From Larimichthys crocea (lineage: Eukaryota > Chordata > Actinopteri > Sciaenidae): 64,000 nucleotides of DNA. The DNA is taken from positions 7,499,266 through 7,563,265 of the forward strand of contig NC_040018.1 in the NCBI RefSeq assembly GCF_000972845.2, in the 5' to 3' direction. How positions within the stretch are numbered: position 1 is the first letter of the stretch; every line of letters begins with the position of its first letter. The translations under genes and the position numbers were made by a program. This document shows, piece by piece, positions 25,385 through 38,400 of this stretch. The notes below the pieces were generated by a model. The model was not told where the DNA came from and did not search any database. It saw nothing but the letters and a program-made list of their open reading frames with translations.

Positions 25385-28300
25385 TCATATTATATCCAAT
25401 CCACTTTATTTATATAGCACGATTTTAACAAACACAGGGTTTCCAAAGTGCTGCACAATACGATAGAACACAACACACTAGAAACACAACAAAATCAAGT
25501 AGATAACAGAAAGATAGAAAATAAAAAGCACTAGATAAAATAAATGACAAAAATAAAGTAAATAACACTATGCATGTATACACAAAAATTTACCAATCTA
25601 CATGGTGTTAAAAGCCAAAGAGAAGAGGTGGGTTTTAAAATGAGACAGAGAGAAGGCCTTTCTAATATGCAGCGACAATTCGTTCCACAGTTTCGGAGCT
25701 GCAACAGCGAACGCTCGATCCCCTCTGAGCTTAAGCTGTAAGGAGCAGCTGGTCAGCTGACCTGAAAGAACGGCTAGGCGTGTAGGGGTGCAGCAGCTCA
25801 GAGAGGTAAGGTGGGGCAAGGCCATTCAAGGCCTTAAAAGCAAATAAGAACTCTAAAATAAAATCCTAAAATGGACAGGCAGCCAGTGGAGTGAAGCTAA
25901 AATCAGTGAAAGATGATCAAATTTGTTTGTGCCGGTTAAAAGACGTGCAGCAGCATTTTGTACCAGCTGAGGACGACTAATCGAGGACCCACTAACTCCC
26001 AAATAAAGTGCTCAAGGTGCTATCTCTGAAGGACTGGTTTTATTTTTGCCAGCCGTTTTAACTGAAAAAAGCTGGACTTCACCACAGCTTTAATCTGGCT
26101 GTCAAATATAAGATCAGCGTCCACTTTTACCCCTAGATTTTTAACAAATGGGACGCGATAATGTGCCAAGGAACCCAGATCAACTAGAGGGGGGGTCCCA
26201 GAAGTGCCACCAAAGACTGACTGATCATCTAAACACATTAGCAGCGGTTTAACAGAGTATGAGTCCGACTTTTTGAGAGGGACATAGATCTGGCTGTCAT
26301 CCGCATAGGAGTGGAAGGATATGCCATGTTTCCTGAGAATGGAGCCAAGTGGGAGTAGGTAAAGGCAAAATAAGAGGGCCAAGCACAGAGCCCTGCGGGA
26401 CCCCTGCGGGAGAAAGGAGCAGTGGAGGAGGCTTCGTCGAGGCTGACACAGAAAGTCTGATGTCACAGATAGGACCTGAACCATTGCAGTGCCGTGCCAC
26501 TGATGCCCACCCACTGCTCCAGACGAGCAATCAGGATTTCATGGTCAACTGTATCAAAAGCTGCAGTTAAATCTAAAAGTACAAGGACAACACAGTGACC
26601 AGAGTCAATAGCTAGAAAGATATCATTAAAAACTCTAAAAGCACTGGACTGGAAAATCTCAATATATTTGTTCATTTAAAAAGTCCATAAGCTGGAAATA
26701 AACTAAGATTTTAGAGAAGAAAGGCAATTTAGAGATAGGCCTGAAATTTGCCAAGACAGTAGGATCAAGCCCTGGTTTTTTAACAGAGGCTACACAACTG
26801 CATGTTTAAAATGTACAGGGACCACTCCAGAGGACAGGCTGCTATCAATAACAGTGAGACAAGATGATCCAATGGTGGGAAAAACCTTAAAAAGTCAGGG
26901 TGGGACAGCATCATCCGGAGAACCTGAGGGCTTCAAATGACCCACAATCTCCTGCACAAGGGGCAGGGTCACAGGGTCAAACGTGTCCAACACAGTAGAG
27001 CAGGGGACAAACACTGAAGGGTCAGAAGCAGGAGGTGAAATACGTGCCTGGTAGAAGTGACTTTATCAATAAAGTGGTACAGAAACACACAACAGGGGAG
27101 GCCTCGATTCCAGTCTGTGGTGCATCCAGAGCGGAGTTGATGACTTTAAACAACACACGAGGATTATGACAGTTTAACAGAACAATATCAAAAAAATGTT
27201 TACCTCTTTCACAGTGGATTGATAATGACGCCAACAATCCCAAAAGACACTTGCAGTTTGTCCTTCTTCCACTTTCGCCCAACTCTTCGACACTCCTGTC
27301 GGGCAGTGCGCGTTGTTTCATTCAGCCAAGGCTCTGATTTTGTTATGGGCTAGGGGGGCTAAGAACCCAGATGTGGACACACAAGGGAAGCAGATGGGTG
27401 AAGTTAAAGCAGTGTATTGTTTTTAGGCAGGTTTGGTCGGAGGCCGGACGGGGATGACCCAGGCGGAGTCTCCCCAGGAAGCTTGACACAGAGCTTGGTG
27501 GGGCAGGCGAGGGCAACGGGTCAGGAAGTCAAGGGCTGAGCAGCGCAGGCAAAAAACAGATAGTGTCTACAATCTGGCAGTGTGGCGTGGCAGGGCTGAG
27601 TATAAGTAGGTTGCCGATGATTGCAGGATTGGGTGCAGCTGGTGGTTCCTGCTCTGCTCCAGCACACCTGAAAACACTCACTCACACACACACACAAGGA
27701 CTGGGGACAGGACAATTAACCCCTTGAGGTAGGCGTGGCAGAGGCAGATGTAACAGATTTAGCTTTCTGCTGCCTGGTCTTTAATAGAGCCGCAATGTCT
27801 ATGGCAGTTTGGCAGGTGTCGAGAAACCATGAGTTAAGAACCTTTGTATCCTCATACACAGACTCAGGAATGACGCAGTTCTGGCTGAAAACTGCGGGGA
27901 AGTGAGCAACAGTGGAAGAGTTAATAACTCGACATCTGCGAGCAGCAGCACGAGGTTTAACTGTGTGACAGCAGCTTCAAAAAGTACAGGCATATGATCA
28001 GAGAAAAAAGCATCACAGACCTCCAGGTTAAGAACAGGCAGACCATAAGATAAGACAAGATCAACGTGTGACCACGTTCATGTGTAGGCCCAAGTACAGG
28101 CTGCACCCAAAGGGTTTCCAGGGCAGCACACATGAATATTACAGTCTCCAACAATAAGGACCCGGTCATATTTCGGCATAATATCAGCCAAAAATCTGTT
28201 AAAAAGTGTCTGTTATATCTGGGAGGCTGGTAAACCACAGCACACAGGACTGTGTGAGGGTGTCTCAGCTCAAACAGACTGAGAGTTCAAAGCTGGTGAA

Positions 28301-28690
28301 GAAGGACGGCAGCGATATCTGTTTTCATTTAAAGTCACTCTTAAAAACAGTCGCAATTCCTCCTCCTCAGCCAGATATCCGAGGAGAGTTAAAAAAGCAG
28401 TAGTCATCGGGTAAAAGTTCTGTGAAGACACTGGACTCACCAACACTCAGCCAGGTCTCGGAGATAAAAAGGAAATCCAGTTCCTGTGATGTGAAGAAAT
28501 CCTTGAAGATAAATGATTTATTTGCAAGCGATCTGGCGTTTACCAGGCCAAATCTGGCAGGAGCTGGCGGGTCAGGGTGAACAGCTGCAGGTTGATGGTT
28601 TGTGCATCAAGTGTTACAAACAGCAGAAACACACACAACAGTCGGAGCAGCTGACGGCCCGCCACATACACTGGCGTCATCTTGCTCGCT
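25385..28690 (-). mobile_element. Non-LTR retrotransposon (L2/CR1-like LINE), inactive
   Basis: On the minus strand, 5' to 3': endonuclease remnants at about 28560-27957 (FLFISETWLS; MVYQPPRYNRHFLTDF), then reverse transcriptase with LLDLTAAFDTVDHEIL at 26600-26500, [11 protein letters not shown] near 26410, HSYADDSQIYVPL near 26300, and a C-terminal part at 25825-25598 (GDRAFAVAAPKLWNELSLHI). These are the palm motifs of non-LTR reverse transcriptases. Frameshifts and stops interrupt it, and another repeat is inserted at about 27335-27775. The 3' end lies near 25385 in TTTATTTATATAGCAC-like sequence. Confidence 0.82.
27335..27775. repeat. Unclassified repeat inserted in the LINE
   Basis: A GC-richer block starts near GTTATGGGCTAGGGGGGCTA and ends near ACCCCTTGAGGTAGGCG. 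It interrupts the LINE between its endonuclease and reverse transcriptase parts and includes a CA-rich stretch at 27675-27695. Phrases such as GATGATTGCAGG recur in the block at 32350-32670, suggesting one family. Edges are approximate. Confidence 0.4.
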
Positions 28691-28814
28691 CAAGCCAATA
28701 AAATAGCAGTACAGACATCTTCACTAATTTTCTAATTACTGTGAAAGCCGTAGGCCTACATGTGAGATAAGTTAAGTACAAGAATATTTAAATCAAATCA
28801 GTTTATCAGTTTAG

Positions 28815-29380
28815 TTAGCTCTCTACAAGAAGGGCCAGAGTCGTCTCCACCTGCTGAGGAGGCTGAGGTCCTTTGGAGTGTGCAGGGCTCTCCTCAAAAC
28901 TTTTTATGACTCTGTGGTGGCTTCAGCCATCTTTTATGCTGTGGTCTGCTGGAGAGGGGGCAGCACGGACAGGGACAGGAGCAGACTCAATAGACTTATT
29001 AGAAGAGCGAGCTCTGTCCTGGACTGTCCTCTGGACTCCATAGAGGAAGTGGGTGAGAGGAGGATGTTAGCTAAGCTGACATCCATCATGGACAACCCCT
29101 CTCACCCCCTACATGACACTGTGGGGTCTCTGAGCAGCTCCTTCAGCAGCAGACCTATACACCCACGGTGTAAGAAGGAGAGGTTCCGCAGGTCCTTCAT
29201 CCCTGCTGCTGTGAGACTTTACAACACCTGCACCTGATCATGTTGTAATCTCTTGTTCATGTCAACCATTGCTATTTTTTTTGTCCATTGCTTTTTTTTG
29301 TTCTCCATTGCTATTTTTTTTTTTAAGTTTATTTGTGGGATAAATAAAGTGTTATCTAATCTAATCTAATCTAATCTATC
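28815..29380 (+). mobile_element. LINE 3' end with (TAATC)n tail
   Basis: An open stretch on the + strand reads LRRLRSFGVCRALLKTFYDS, then SAIFYAVVCWRGGSTDRDRS and LNRLIRRASSVLDCPLDSI, the conserved C-terminal part of a fish LINE family. It is followed by an AATAAA and a TCTAA/TAATC tail at about 29350-29378, which is the 3' terminus of this type of element. The copy is 5'-truncated, with no catalytic domain present. Confidence 0.78.
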
Positions 29381-29489
29381 TAGTTAGTAACATACATCAA
29401 CATGCATTAATGAGACATGTATGTTTACAGATGGTGGTGGTGGTTGAGACACAGAGAGAGAGAGAGAGAGAAGTAAAAGCCTAGAAGTA

Positions 29490-31110
29490 ACAAAAGAAAC
29501 AACAAAAGTTTTTATGCATCCGCTTGAGATACAATGCGTCTGATTTTGACGATATTACGTAAGTGGAAGAATGCAGTCCACGAAATTTGTTTTATGTGGA
29601 CATTAAAGGACAAATCCTGATTAAAAAAAACCCTCCAAGATTCTTTACAGTGGAGCTGGAGGCCAAGGTGATCCCATCTAAAGTAACTAAGTCTCTAGAA
29701 AGAGAGTTTCTGAGGTGTTTGGGTCCAATTACAAGAACTTCAGTTTTGTCTGAATTTAACATAAAAAAAATTGTAGGTCATCCAACTTTTTATATCCTTA
29801 AGGCATGCTTGGAGTTTAGTTAACTGATTGGTTGCATCAGGCTTGATTCCTAATAATGTTCCCTAAAGGAAGCAAACTGAATAGAAGTGGTCCTAGTACA
29901 GAACCTTGTGGGACTCCGTGAGGAGGTCATTTGTAACTTTGACTAGTGCTGTCTCTGTGCTATGATGCACTCTAAATCCTGACTGAAAATCTTCAAATAA
30001 ACTGTTCGTATGGAGAAAGTCACACAGCTGATTGGCTACAACTTTCTCAAGTATCTTAGAGAGAAAGCGAAGGTTTGATATCAATCTGTAATTGGCTAAA
30101 ACCTCTGGATCTAAAGTGGGCTTTTTAAGAAGAATTACAGCTACTTTTAAGGACTGTGGTACATATCCCGATAATAAAGACGTATCCAATCACTAATCAT
30201 ATCCTAATCATATCCAATAAAGAAGGGCTAACTAGAGGTAAAACATCCTTGAGCAGCCTGGTTGGGATGGGGTCTAAAAGACAGGTTGACGGCTTAGCTG
30301 CAGAAATGATTAAAGTTATTTGATGAAGGTCGATGGGAGAAAAACAGTCTAAATATATATCAGCTGTTTCCAAACTTGCTGTATCAGAATGCAGATAAGT
30401 TCCTGTTGAGGGCAAGAGGTGATGGATTTTGTTTCTAATAGTTGCAAGGTGCAATAGAGTCTAGAGTTGTCCGTAATGAGCCTGTAGTACTGTCAACAAA
30501 ATGATCTATTTGTGAGGGGCTAAAGGAAGCAGACAAGTCCTCTGTTACATTGAGACATGACACTGAATTCAATACTGAAGGAATCACTTAATTAAATTTG
30601 GCTACAGCACTATCAGATAAACATCTGCTGTAGGAGTTTGTGCCAAAAGGTTTATAGTCCAGTAGTATGAACTCAAAGGCTATTAAAAAATAGTCAAACA
30701 GAAGAGGATTCTGTGGAAAGACTATTAGATGATCAATTTCAATGCCATATGAGAGAACAAGATCATGGGTGTGGTTCAGACAATGAGTCGGCTTATTTAC
30801 ACTCTGACAGAAGCCGGATCTAATAAAGAGATAAACGCAGTACTAAGACCATTGTGGTTGTCCACATGAATATTAAAATCACCTACAATAATTACTTTAT
30901 CTGTTTTAAGGATCAAGCCTGATGCAAATTCAGATAAAAATTCAGAGTAAGGACCAGGAGCTCGATATACTGTAACAAACAGAGTTGGCTGTAATGTTTT
31001 CCGGGTTGGGTGACTGAGGCTAAGAACAAGACTTTCAAATTAATTATAATTTAGTTTAGGTTTAGGATTTATTAACAGACTTGAGTCAAATATGGCTCCA
31101 ACTCCACCAC
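29490..31110 (-). mobile_element. L2-like LINE, internal deletion of the YADD region
   Basis: On the minus strand, 5' to 3': an endonuclease remnant (GGGVGAIFDSSL near 31090; KVIIVGDFNIHVDN near 30880), a linker with AAKPSTCLLDPIPTRLLKDV, then RT with [20 protein letters not shown] and [18 protein letters not shown] (30100-29950). [12 protein letters not shown] near 29910 is followed almost directly by LNSDKTEVLVIGPKHL near 29750. The segment that should hold the catalytic YADD box is missing, so the copy is dead by deletion as well as by frameshifts. Confidence 0.8.
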
Positions 31111-31880
31111 CCCACCTTATTATTTTTTTTTTATTTTCACTATTATATTCTATTATTTATTTTAATCAACCCATTATAATAATTATTACCATGATAATGA
31201 CAGTGATAAAAGTACAGTTAATTATTACTAGAATGATGTTGCAGCCTGTTCTCACTCTCAGGGCATCAAATACAGACATTTTGTCGCGCCCTCTATGCGC
31301 CCACCCACGTTGACCTTGACTTTTCCATCAAGGTCAAGGTCGGGCTGTATGAGGCACAGAGAGGTCATGACAAAATGCAATGGTGGATGTTAAAAGGCAC
31401 CTCTTAGATACTTCTCCCCAATGCATTCTTACTATGTCGTTTCATGCAGGATAACATGTACCCAAATGTAACCCAGTACGACTTTATTATCAGTCAGTAA
31501 AATAAAGGAATATTGTCACTTGTTAAAGGATGTTATTGTCACATTGAGAATGGTTGGTTGGTCAATATGATGACCAAAATGGCTTAAAATCTGTTCTATA
31601 ATTTTGTAGAAACGTTAGCATCTAGCAGGCATCTAGGAATACCTAATATGTCTTGATGATCAAGTTTAAAAATGTTTATGTTTCTTCCTAATAATTATAA
31701 TTTCGAGCCCATTTTTAGAGCCTACTAAACTTCCTGCCTTATAAACACAGACACACTAAGTCTAGCTTCTTTTAAATGTTTTTATGAATGCTTTTTGGAA
31801 ACATTTTAATTGTTTTGTACCTTTTTCACTTTTGTACTCATGTTCCTGGAGGCAGGAGTTTTTTACCTTCTGCCATAGTA
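31111..31880. other. Intergenic sequence with a small inverted repeat
   Basis: No gene recognised. Around 31308-31342 the words TTGACCTTGAC and GTCAAGGTCAAGG form a short inverted repeat, possibly the end of an unknown MITE. The rest is AT-rich and featureless. Confidence 0.4.
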
Positions 31881-32184
31881 CAGTTGTCCCTCGCTATAAC
31901 GCGGTTCACTTTTCGCGGACTCGCTGTTTCGCTGATTTTTTTAAGTGTAATTTTGCATGCTTTTGTTTACAGCGTACTGTACAGTATGAACGTGTATTGT
32001 GTTCTGCGTCCTGATTAACTAAGGGAGTACTGTACAAAATGCGTGTAAAAAGGTGTATAAAGTGTGTGGTTAGGGGTTTTACAGCCTTAAACCATGTATA
32101 ATAATTGTAAAACTTACTTCATGGATTTCGTTTATTGCGGGTTATTTTCAGAACGTATCCCCCACGATAAACGAGGGACCACTG
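31881..32184. mobile_element. pogo/Tigger-type MITE
   Basis: It begins CAGTTGTCCCTCGCTATAAC, and its end, GATAAACGAGGGACCACTG, is the inverted partner. A TA dinucleotide flanks each side (31879-31880 and 32185-32186), the target duplication of the Tc1/mariner/pogo superfamily. It is 304 bases with no transposase, so it is non-autonomous. The Tigger-like terminal sequence is characteristic. Confidence 0.82.
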
Positions 32185-32203
32185 TATCTCTCAACAAAGC
32201 ACC

Positions 32204-32299
<96 letters not shown>

Positions 32300-32300
32300 A
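32204..32300. repeat. (CTAT)n microsatellite
   Basis: About 24 CTAT units, uninterrupted, starting 20 bases after the pogo-type MITE. Confidence 0.98.
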
Positions 32301-32349
32301 CCTATATTTCTCTTTGTAAAGCACACTGTGTTAAGAAAACTGATGCTCA

Positions 32350-32670
32350 TCATTTAGTTAAACTGAACCCATATGCAGACACTGGCTTGGTAGAGGGAAT
32401 CTATAGAGAAGAGAGCTGGTGGACAAACAAGCTACTATAAACTGAGACAGAACAAACGTAAGCAAGGTAAGCAGGACATAACAGCACAAATATTATCCAG
32501 CAGGGACAGTTTGTCCAGAGCTCTTGCAGGTTTGATAGCAGACAGGTATGTTGCTTGCAGATGATTGGCAGGTGTGTAGAGAGAGCAGAGCCAGGGAGAC
32601 CACACCCACACAAACACAGACAGAGAGGGGAAAACAAGGAAGGTCACTGAGGCATGGTCGTAGCCTTGAC
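32350..32670. repeat. Unclassified repeat, possible relative of 27335-27775
   Basis: The block contains AGCAGGACATAACAGCAC, GCAGATGATTGGCAGGTGTG and a CACACCCACACAAACACA stretch, resembling the order of phrases in the block at 27335-27775. Boundaries are uncertain, and no target duplication was found. Confidence 0.35.
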
Positions 32671-35330
32671 AGTGCTAAATAAATAAAATTATATTTCTCT
32701 TAAATTATCTCATTCTATAATTCATAAAGAATTTAGAGAAAAAGGGTGCCCCTTTGACTGACCTCTGGTGGCTGAGGGGGTTTGAGGGGTTTGGGGAGAG
32801 TAGACAGCACAGTATGGGACAGCATGGTGAAAGTAAAAACACCCTGAAAGCCCCAAAAGGAGATCTCATCTGCAACCTGCCTAAAGTTCTGGGGAGGAAA
32901 GAAAGATAAAAGAAGAAGGGGGGCATAAAATGTACGATGGCCCTGGCCTTAAAACCATGTATGTTTTGGTGAAACCTATGTTGAACTGGATGATTTTGAG
33001 ATGACTTCCTCTCACTTCCTCTTGGAAGGCTATCTTGGTTTTGTTTGATTTTGATTGTGTTTAGTTTAGTCTTGATTCATGTTACATAAATTGCACATAG
33101 GCAGAGGAGACTGTCATAGCTCTTCTCTCCTCTGCACCTGGAGGATACTTTTAGAGAACTTTGCAGTGTTTGTCCCATTTTGTTCAGTCTCCTTAAACCA
33201 TATACAGCAATCTGATTATTTTAAATCAAATTTTAATTGGTAGTTCAGTGATTAATGAGCACTTTGGTTTTGGGTTGATTCTGATAATTCTGATAATTGT
33301 TGTTTTTTGTCTTTTATGGGGGACAGCAGGACCTCGTCATCAGCATAAAGGAGACATTTCATTTCAATTACAGCCCTATGTTACTCACTTACTTCATTTT
33401 TTGCTAATTGTCATTTGGGGCAAGAGTGAGACAGGTTCTGTTATTCATGTGTCTGCCTCCTTTTGAGCTTGTAGTGTTTAGTTCTTCTGCTGTGTGTTCA
33501 CATCTACAATTAGAATATCACATCACACATAGAAAGGTGTTTTGGGTCATGTCGTTCTTTTTCTAACTTAAGCCAAATGTAATTTTCACCTTATCTAACA
33601 AGTTTAATGGAATTTGTATATTCAGCTTTAAATCTGATAAGCAACACTCCTGAGCTACTTCCTTGTCACCCCAGGAAGTTTTACTGAATTAACTATTAAC
33701 TCCTCATAGCCTGTGGAAAGCCATTTGGCAAGTCTCCACTGCCTCATGTCTTACTCAAACTCAATCTCAAACTCTTACTTCAGTGCACTACACTACACTA
33801 CACTACACTACACTACACTACACTACTATTTATAAAGTACTGAATTTATATTGTGTGTGTGCGTGCGTGTGTGTTTGTGTAATCTTGAAGTTTTCTTGAT
33901 TTGACTGGTAATTCTTCATAGCCTGGAGGCAAGTCTGCCCCGTCAGCCTCGAAGGAATCAAAGACAAACAAAGAGTACAGATAACAATGGTTAGTTAAAG
34001 CATTCTCCCTCTTAATTCAAGTCACTTTGATTTATTGCTTTATTAATGTGAACATTCTGCCAAAGCATTAAGGATGAAAATACAGTATGAGAATTATATG
34101 AGAAACAGAAAATGAAAACAATTCATTCAAAACTGTGAAAAGTTATGAGATTTCTTTTAAAATACATCAAATATGTTGGAAAATAGTTGCTAAAAATAGG
34201 TGAAAGGACTTTAAATGATATATTACTGAAATGTGAGCACTTTGGAGTTTTTTACAAGTTTTCAGTCCAGGATTTTTTGGGCGGTCCTAAAAGGTGGCCC
34301 AATGATGCTGAGCATAATCTCCCCACCCCCCTAAAGCTCTTCAAAGTACTGCAAATGCATTTTTTCTGGATGAACAGCTTTATTTAAACTTCCCAAACAC
34401 AAAGAGATGATAATTCTTATTTTTGAAAAAGATCTGAAGTTTACATGTGTCGGTAACCTGAGCTGCCTGTATTTTTCAGAGAGACAGAGACATTCAGAGG
34501 ACACGCCCCACAGTCATGAAAAAATCATTTTTACCCGATTTTTAAACCTAATTTCATAAACTTGTCGATATTTTTAATCATTCAAATTTGGCTTAGTTTG
34601 GTTAATAACACTTTCTTCTTTGGTCTGACAAATACACACATATTTATTTTTACTTTACACAGACTTTAAGTTAAATAAAATACATAAATGATGTTTTTGC
34701 ATGTGCATTTTAGAAATTTAATCTGGGCCATATACAAATTATACATTACAACTACAACTATACAAATAAACTTCATCTCACCAGTGATCTGAGATACTAA
34801 AAGTCTTAATAGCCATGCTTTGTCACTGGCCCTGGATCATTTCTCCATCCACATAAATGTCTATGACAAAATGGCCTTCTCTCGGTTCCAAAGAGAGGTG
34901 ATGAGTACTTTGCAAGCCGGACTTTTACAGGCTCATTCATTACCTATCACTTAAGCAAATGTCAGTCACTCAGCTCTGACAGCAGTGACTCAACAATGCA
35001 AGCTCTAAATCTCCAGCTGGGCTGTTTGCTAGATCCATACAGAGTTAGTAATAAAACTAATATTCTTCAGTAGAATGATGACACATCTTCTGTCACTGTC
35101 AGACTTGTTCCCAGTATTGCTGCCTCTTCTAATTTTATTTTATTTTTTTGTCAGCATTTATTTTTTGGTTTGTTTGTTTTGTTTTGTTTGAATGTTAACT
35201 GCATGACATGAGAAAAACCCATCATGGTTAAATGTCTCTGTAGGCTCTGTATTTATAGTATGTATTAAGTAGTGATGGAAGTGATGCATGTTGACCGAGC
35301 AAACAAATAGTAACTGCCTTAACACTCACA
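32671..35330. other. Upstream region of gene B
   Basis: AT-rich sequence with no coding pattern or RNA gene. A (CACTA)n pentamer array, about eight units, lies at 33786-33827. Distal regulatory elements of gene B could lie here, but none can be named from sequence alone. Confidence 0.5.
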
Positions 35331-35332
35331 CA

Positions 35333-35342
35333 AACACACACA

Positions 35343-35375
<33 letters not shown>
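35333..35375. repeat. (CA)n(CT)n tract just upstream of the gene B promoter
   Basis: A short CA-rich run is followed by about 15 CT repeats at 35345-35375, ending about 50 bases before the TATA box. The minus strand is a GAGA-type tract. Confidence 0.9.
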
Positions 35376-35378
<3 letters not shown>

Positions 35379-35423
35379 CACTCACCTGAAGGGACTAGTG
35401 TAGCTCCACCTTGATTTATGGGT

Positions 35424-35430
35424 TATAAAA
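35424..35430 (+). promoter_or_regulatory. TATA box of gene B
   Basis: TATAAAA followed by GG lies 60 bases before the start codon. With the usual 25-30 base spacing, transcription would start near 35455, giving a 5' UTR of about 30 bases. A strong TATA box fits a cell-type-specific secretory gene. Confidence 0.75.
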
Positions 35431-35483
35431 GGACCTGTCCTCAAGGTGAGTCCCTGCATAGTGGGACAGTCCTCAGAAGCAAC

Positions 35484-38400
35484 ATGGGGACGTCAGGACT
35501 TCAGTCCACCTTATGGCTCATTTACCTAACGCTGCTGGTTGGCGCAGTCACTCAGACAAATGGTGAGTGATGACTTGAAAACTGCTTACAGCTTCACACT
35601 CAACAAGATGATTGGAACAGGTCACATAGTGGATGTTTCCACAGAGGTTTGGTTTAGTTCAGACGTACGGTGAAGGAAAGAAAACAACTTGAATTTTCAT
35701 CTTTTTTTGACACTTCTACATTTGTTTTTACATTTTCCTTCTGTATCATACGAAACACCAAAGATGAATTTTAAACTTTAACACTGACAGCTGATTAAAA
35801 ACAGCCAATCATCCTTCTGTTACCTACATACAAACTCATGTCATTCTGCATGACATTTCCAAATGCTTTGGTTTAGAGTTATTATGTATGGTTTTGCAAT
35901 ATTTAAAATCATTCCATATGTGTTTCTAAATTCAAAAATAATTATTTCTTACTACACACACACAACACACAACACACTTAAAGTGAATTCAGTTAACTGT
36001 GCAAATTTTCAAAATAGATTTTAATCCAAAATATGTGATATGTAATATGAAAAATGTGTTAATATTGTTGCAGAGAATCCATCTCACATTGGCCAAGTGT
36101 GCTCAACTTGGGGACAGACTCACTGGAAGACCTTTGATGGAAATTTCTTCGAGCTGCCCTCCACCTGTAACCATGTCATGTCCTCATCCTGCAAGCTGAG
36201 CTACGAAAATTTCAACATCCAGTTGAGGCGCAAGATAGTCGGCAACATCACCACCATCGGCACCATCATCATGAAGCTGGATGGAGCTGTGTTGGTGCTT
36301 TCCAGTGATTCAGTGGTTGTCGACGGCGTGACGTAAGTTCAACTAAATCTATCCTGGATATAAAATGCAGCAAAGAATATTACAGTGATTTAGACATTTA
36401 CAGATAATTTATGAAGACTTATGTGTCTTTAATGACACATCTGATTGAGTCTTTAGGCATACAATTAGCAGGCCAGAACGGAGTGGGCCAGTAAAATGCC
36501 GTATTTGTTAATCTGTTTAAAATACATGTGACTTCGATTCTGCAGTCCCCTAAAGACAAAGGCGGTTTTGCCCTCCCAGTATTTAGATACCACTACTGGG
36601 CCGCAAATGTGCAAAAGCTTCCCTTCTGGATGCGTGAAGATCAAGAACCTCTGCCTGTGTGGGAACATTTGGAAAACAAAGCTTCCCCGTTCTCACTACG
36701 CTCAGTTCTGTGTGCACAACTCCCGCTGCCTATGTCATGTATGGCTAACTGTCCTATAGTAGCCGTCTCTTTAAAGATCTGGTGAACCATCTAGGTCGGA
36801 CTCAGCATTTTGGATGTGGCATAACAAAGGCATAAAATCAGTTAATGATTTATACACAGGAAAGGTCTTCTCCTCTTGTGCACAACTTCGAATGAAGTAT
36901 AACCTCCCACCACATCATCTCTTCCGCTTCCTTCAGGTGCGTGACTATGTCAAAAAACTATTCCCCCAGTTCCCGAATCGCTCCCCAGAAACCTTGTTGA
37001 CACTTGAGTTGACACTCTTTGAAACAGAGATCCGATCGCTAAGGGATGTATTTCTTTCCTATATAGATCTATCTGGTCTACATCCTCAACCTCCCTGAAT
37101 GCCGTTCAAATTGCATGGGAAGAGACTCTCAACGTCAAACTAACTGAGCAACAATGGGAATCTGCACTCTCCCTTATTCACTTGTCATCAATTTGCTCTC
37201 GACACAGGCTGATTCAATGCAAAGTGTTCTTTAGAATCCACTATACAAGCGCACGACTTGCTAAAATAGACCCCTCTGTCAGTGATGCTTGTGGTAGATG
37301 TGACTTCTCCCCTGCAAATCATGCTCATATGTTCTGGTCCTGTGCTAAACTGGAGTCGTTATGGTCGTACATTTTTGACATACTGTCTCGGGCATATGGC
37401 TATGTTATTTCTCTAAACAGTCTGTCTGCAGTTTTTGGTATTGCTCCCCATACTGGTGCCTCTAAAAATCTGACAGTCAGTTGTGATAATTGATGTTTTG
37501 TACCCTTGTGGCTGGTGCTGTACACCACACTGTCTGTCTAAAATGTTCAAAAGGTTCTATAAATAAAGTTGGAAAAAAAGAAAAGAAAATGCATGTGACT
37601 AAAGGGTTCATGCTTGTGTAGATTCAGAGTGATCTGTACACCGTAATGGCAGCAGACAGACTGAATGCTGAGAAACTGACATGTAAAAAATGCGCTTTTT
37701 CTTAAGCTTCAGGATCATCATCTCATCTCTCATGAATGTCTGTGTTTTTAGAATACACTTGTATTCCTTTATACTTAAATAACAGAACTCTTTGGCGGTG
37801 GTGTTCGTGTTTTTGCAAGGTTATTATGCAGTTGACCAAATTCAGTTCAACAGTTCAACAGCCCTGCTCTAAACGTAACAAAGATTTTAATTTTTCCCAT
37901 CAGCAGCATCAAAAAAGGACACACTGGCAAACATCAGTGCATATGAGCATATTGAAACACGTTTTAAGTTTCAAGTTGATTTTCACGCTGTGGTTGAGTG
38001 AAGTGCAAACAAAGGCTGCACAGATAGGAAGGTGAATTAGAAGTTGCTTAAGCAGCCAAGCATCACTATAAACAAACTGCTAAGAACCTCCCTGCCTTTG
38101 CTTGGCAAAGGTTAAACCTGGGCAAAAAATAGACATGAATGAATCAATATTTTCAATATAAACAATGAATTAAATGACCCAAAGTAATTTCATGGTGCTA
38201 AGGTCATAAACACCCACCTCTGCAGTTCTGCTCTGCCAAGCATTTTAACCTCTTTTAGCCTCTTTTTTGGTTTTACTGATTCACCACTACCATTAACACT
38301 GTGAAGGTAGTCATTTGCAGATTTCTGATAAATCAAATAATAGCAGTAAGACAGTTATCTAGATTTTTTTGTCTGATCTTCTGTATCACTCTGGGAACAA

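Noticed and set aside
29563..29823. 86-codon open frame on the + strand
   Set aside because: The opposite strand reads as LINE reverse transcriptase (NSDKTEVLVIGPK), so this is an antisense shadow.
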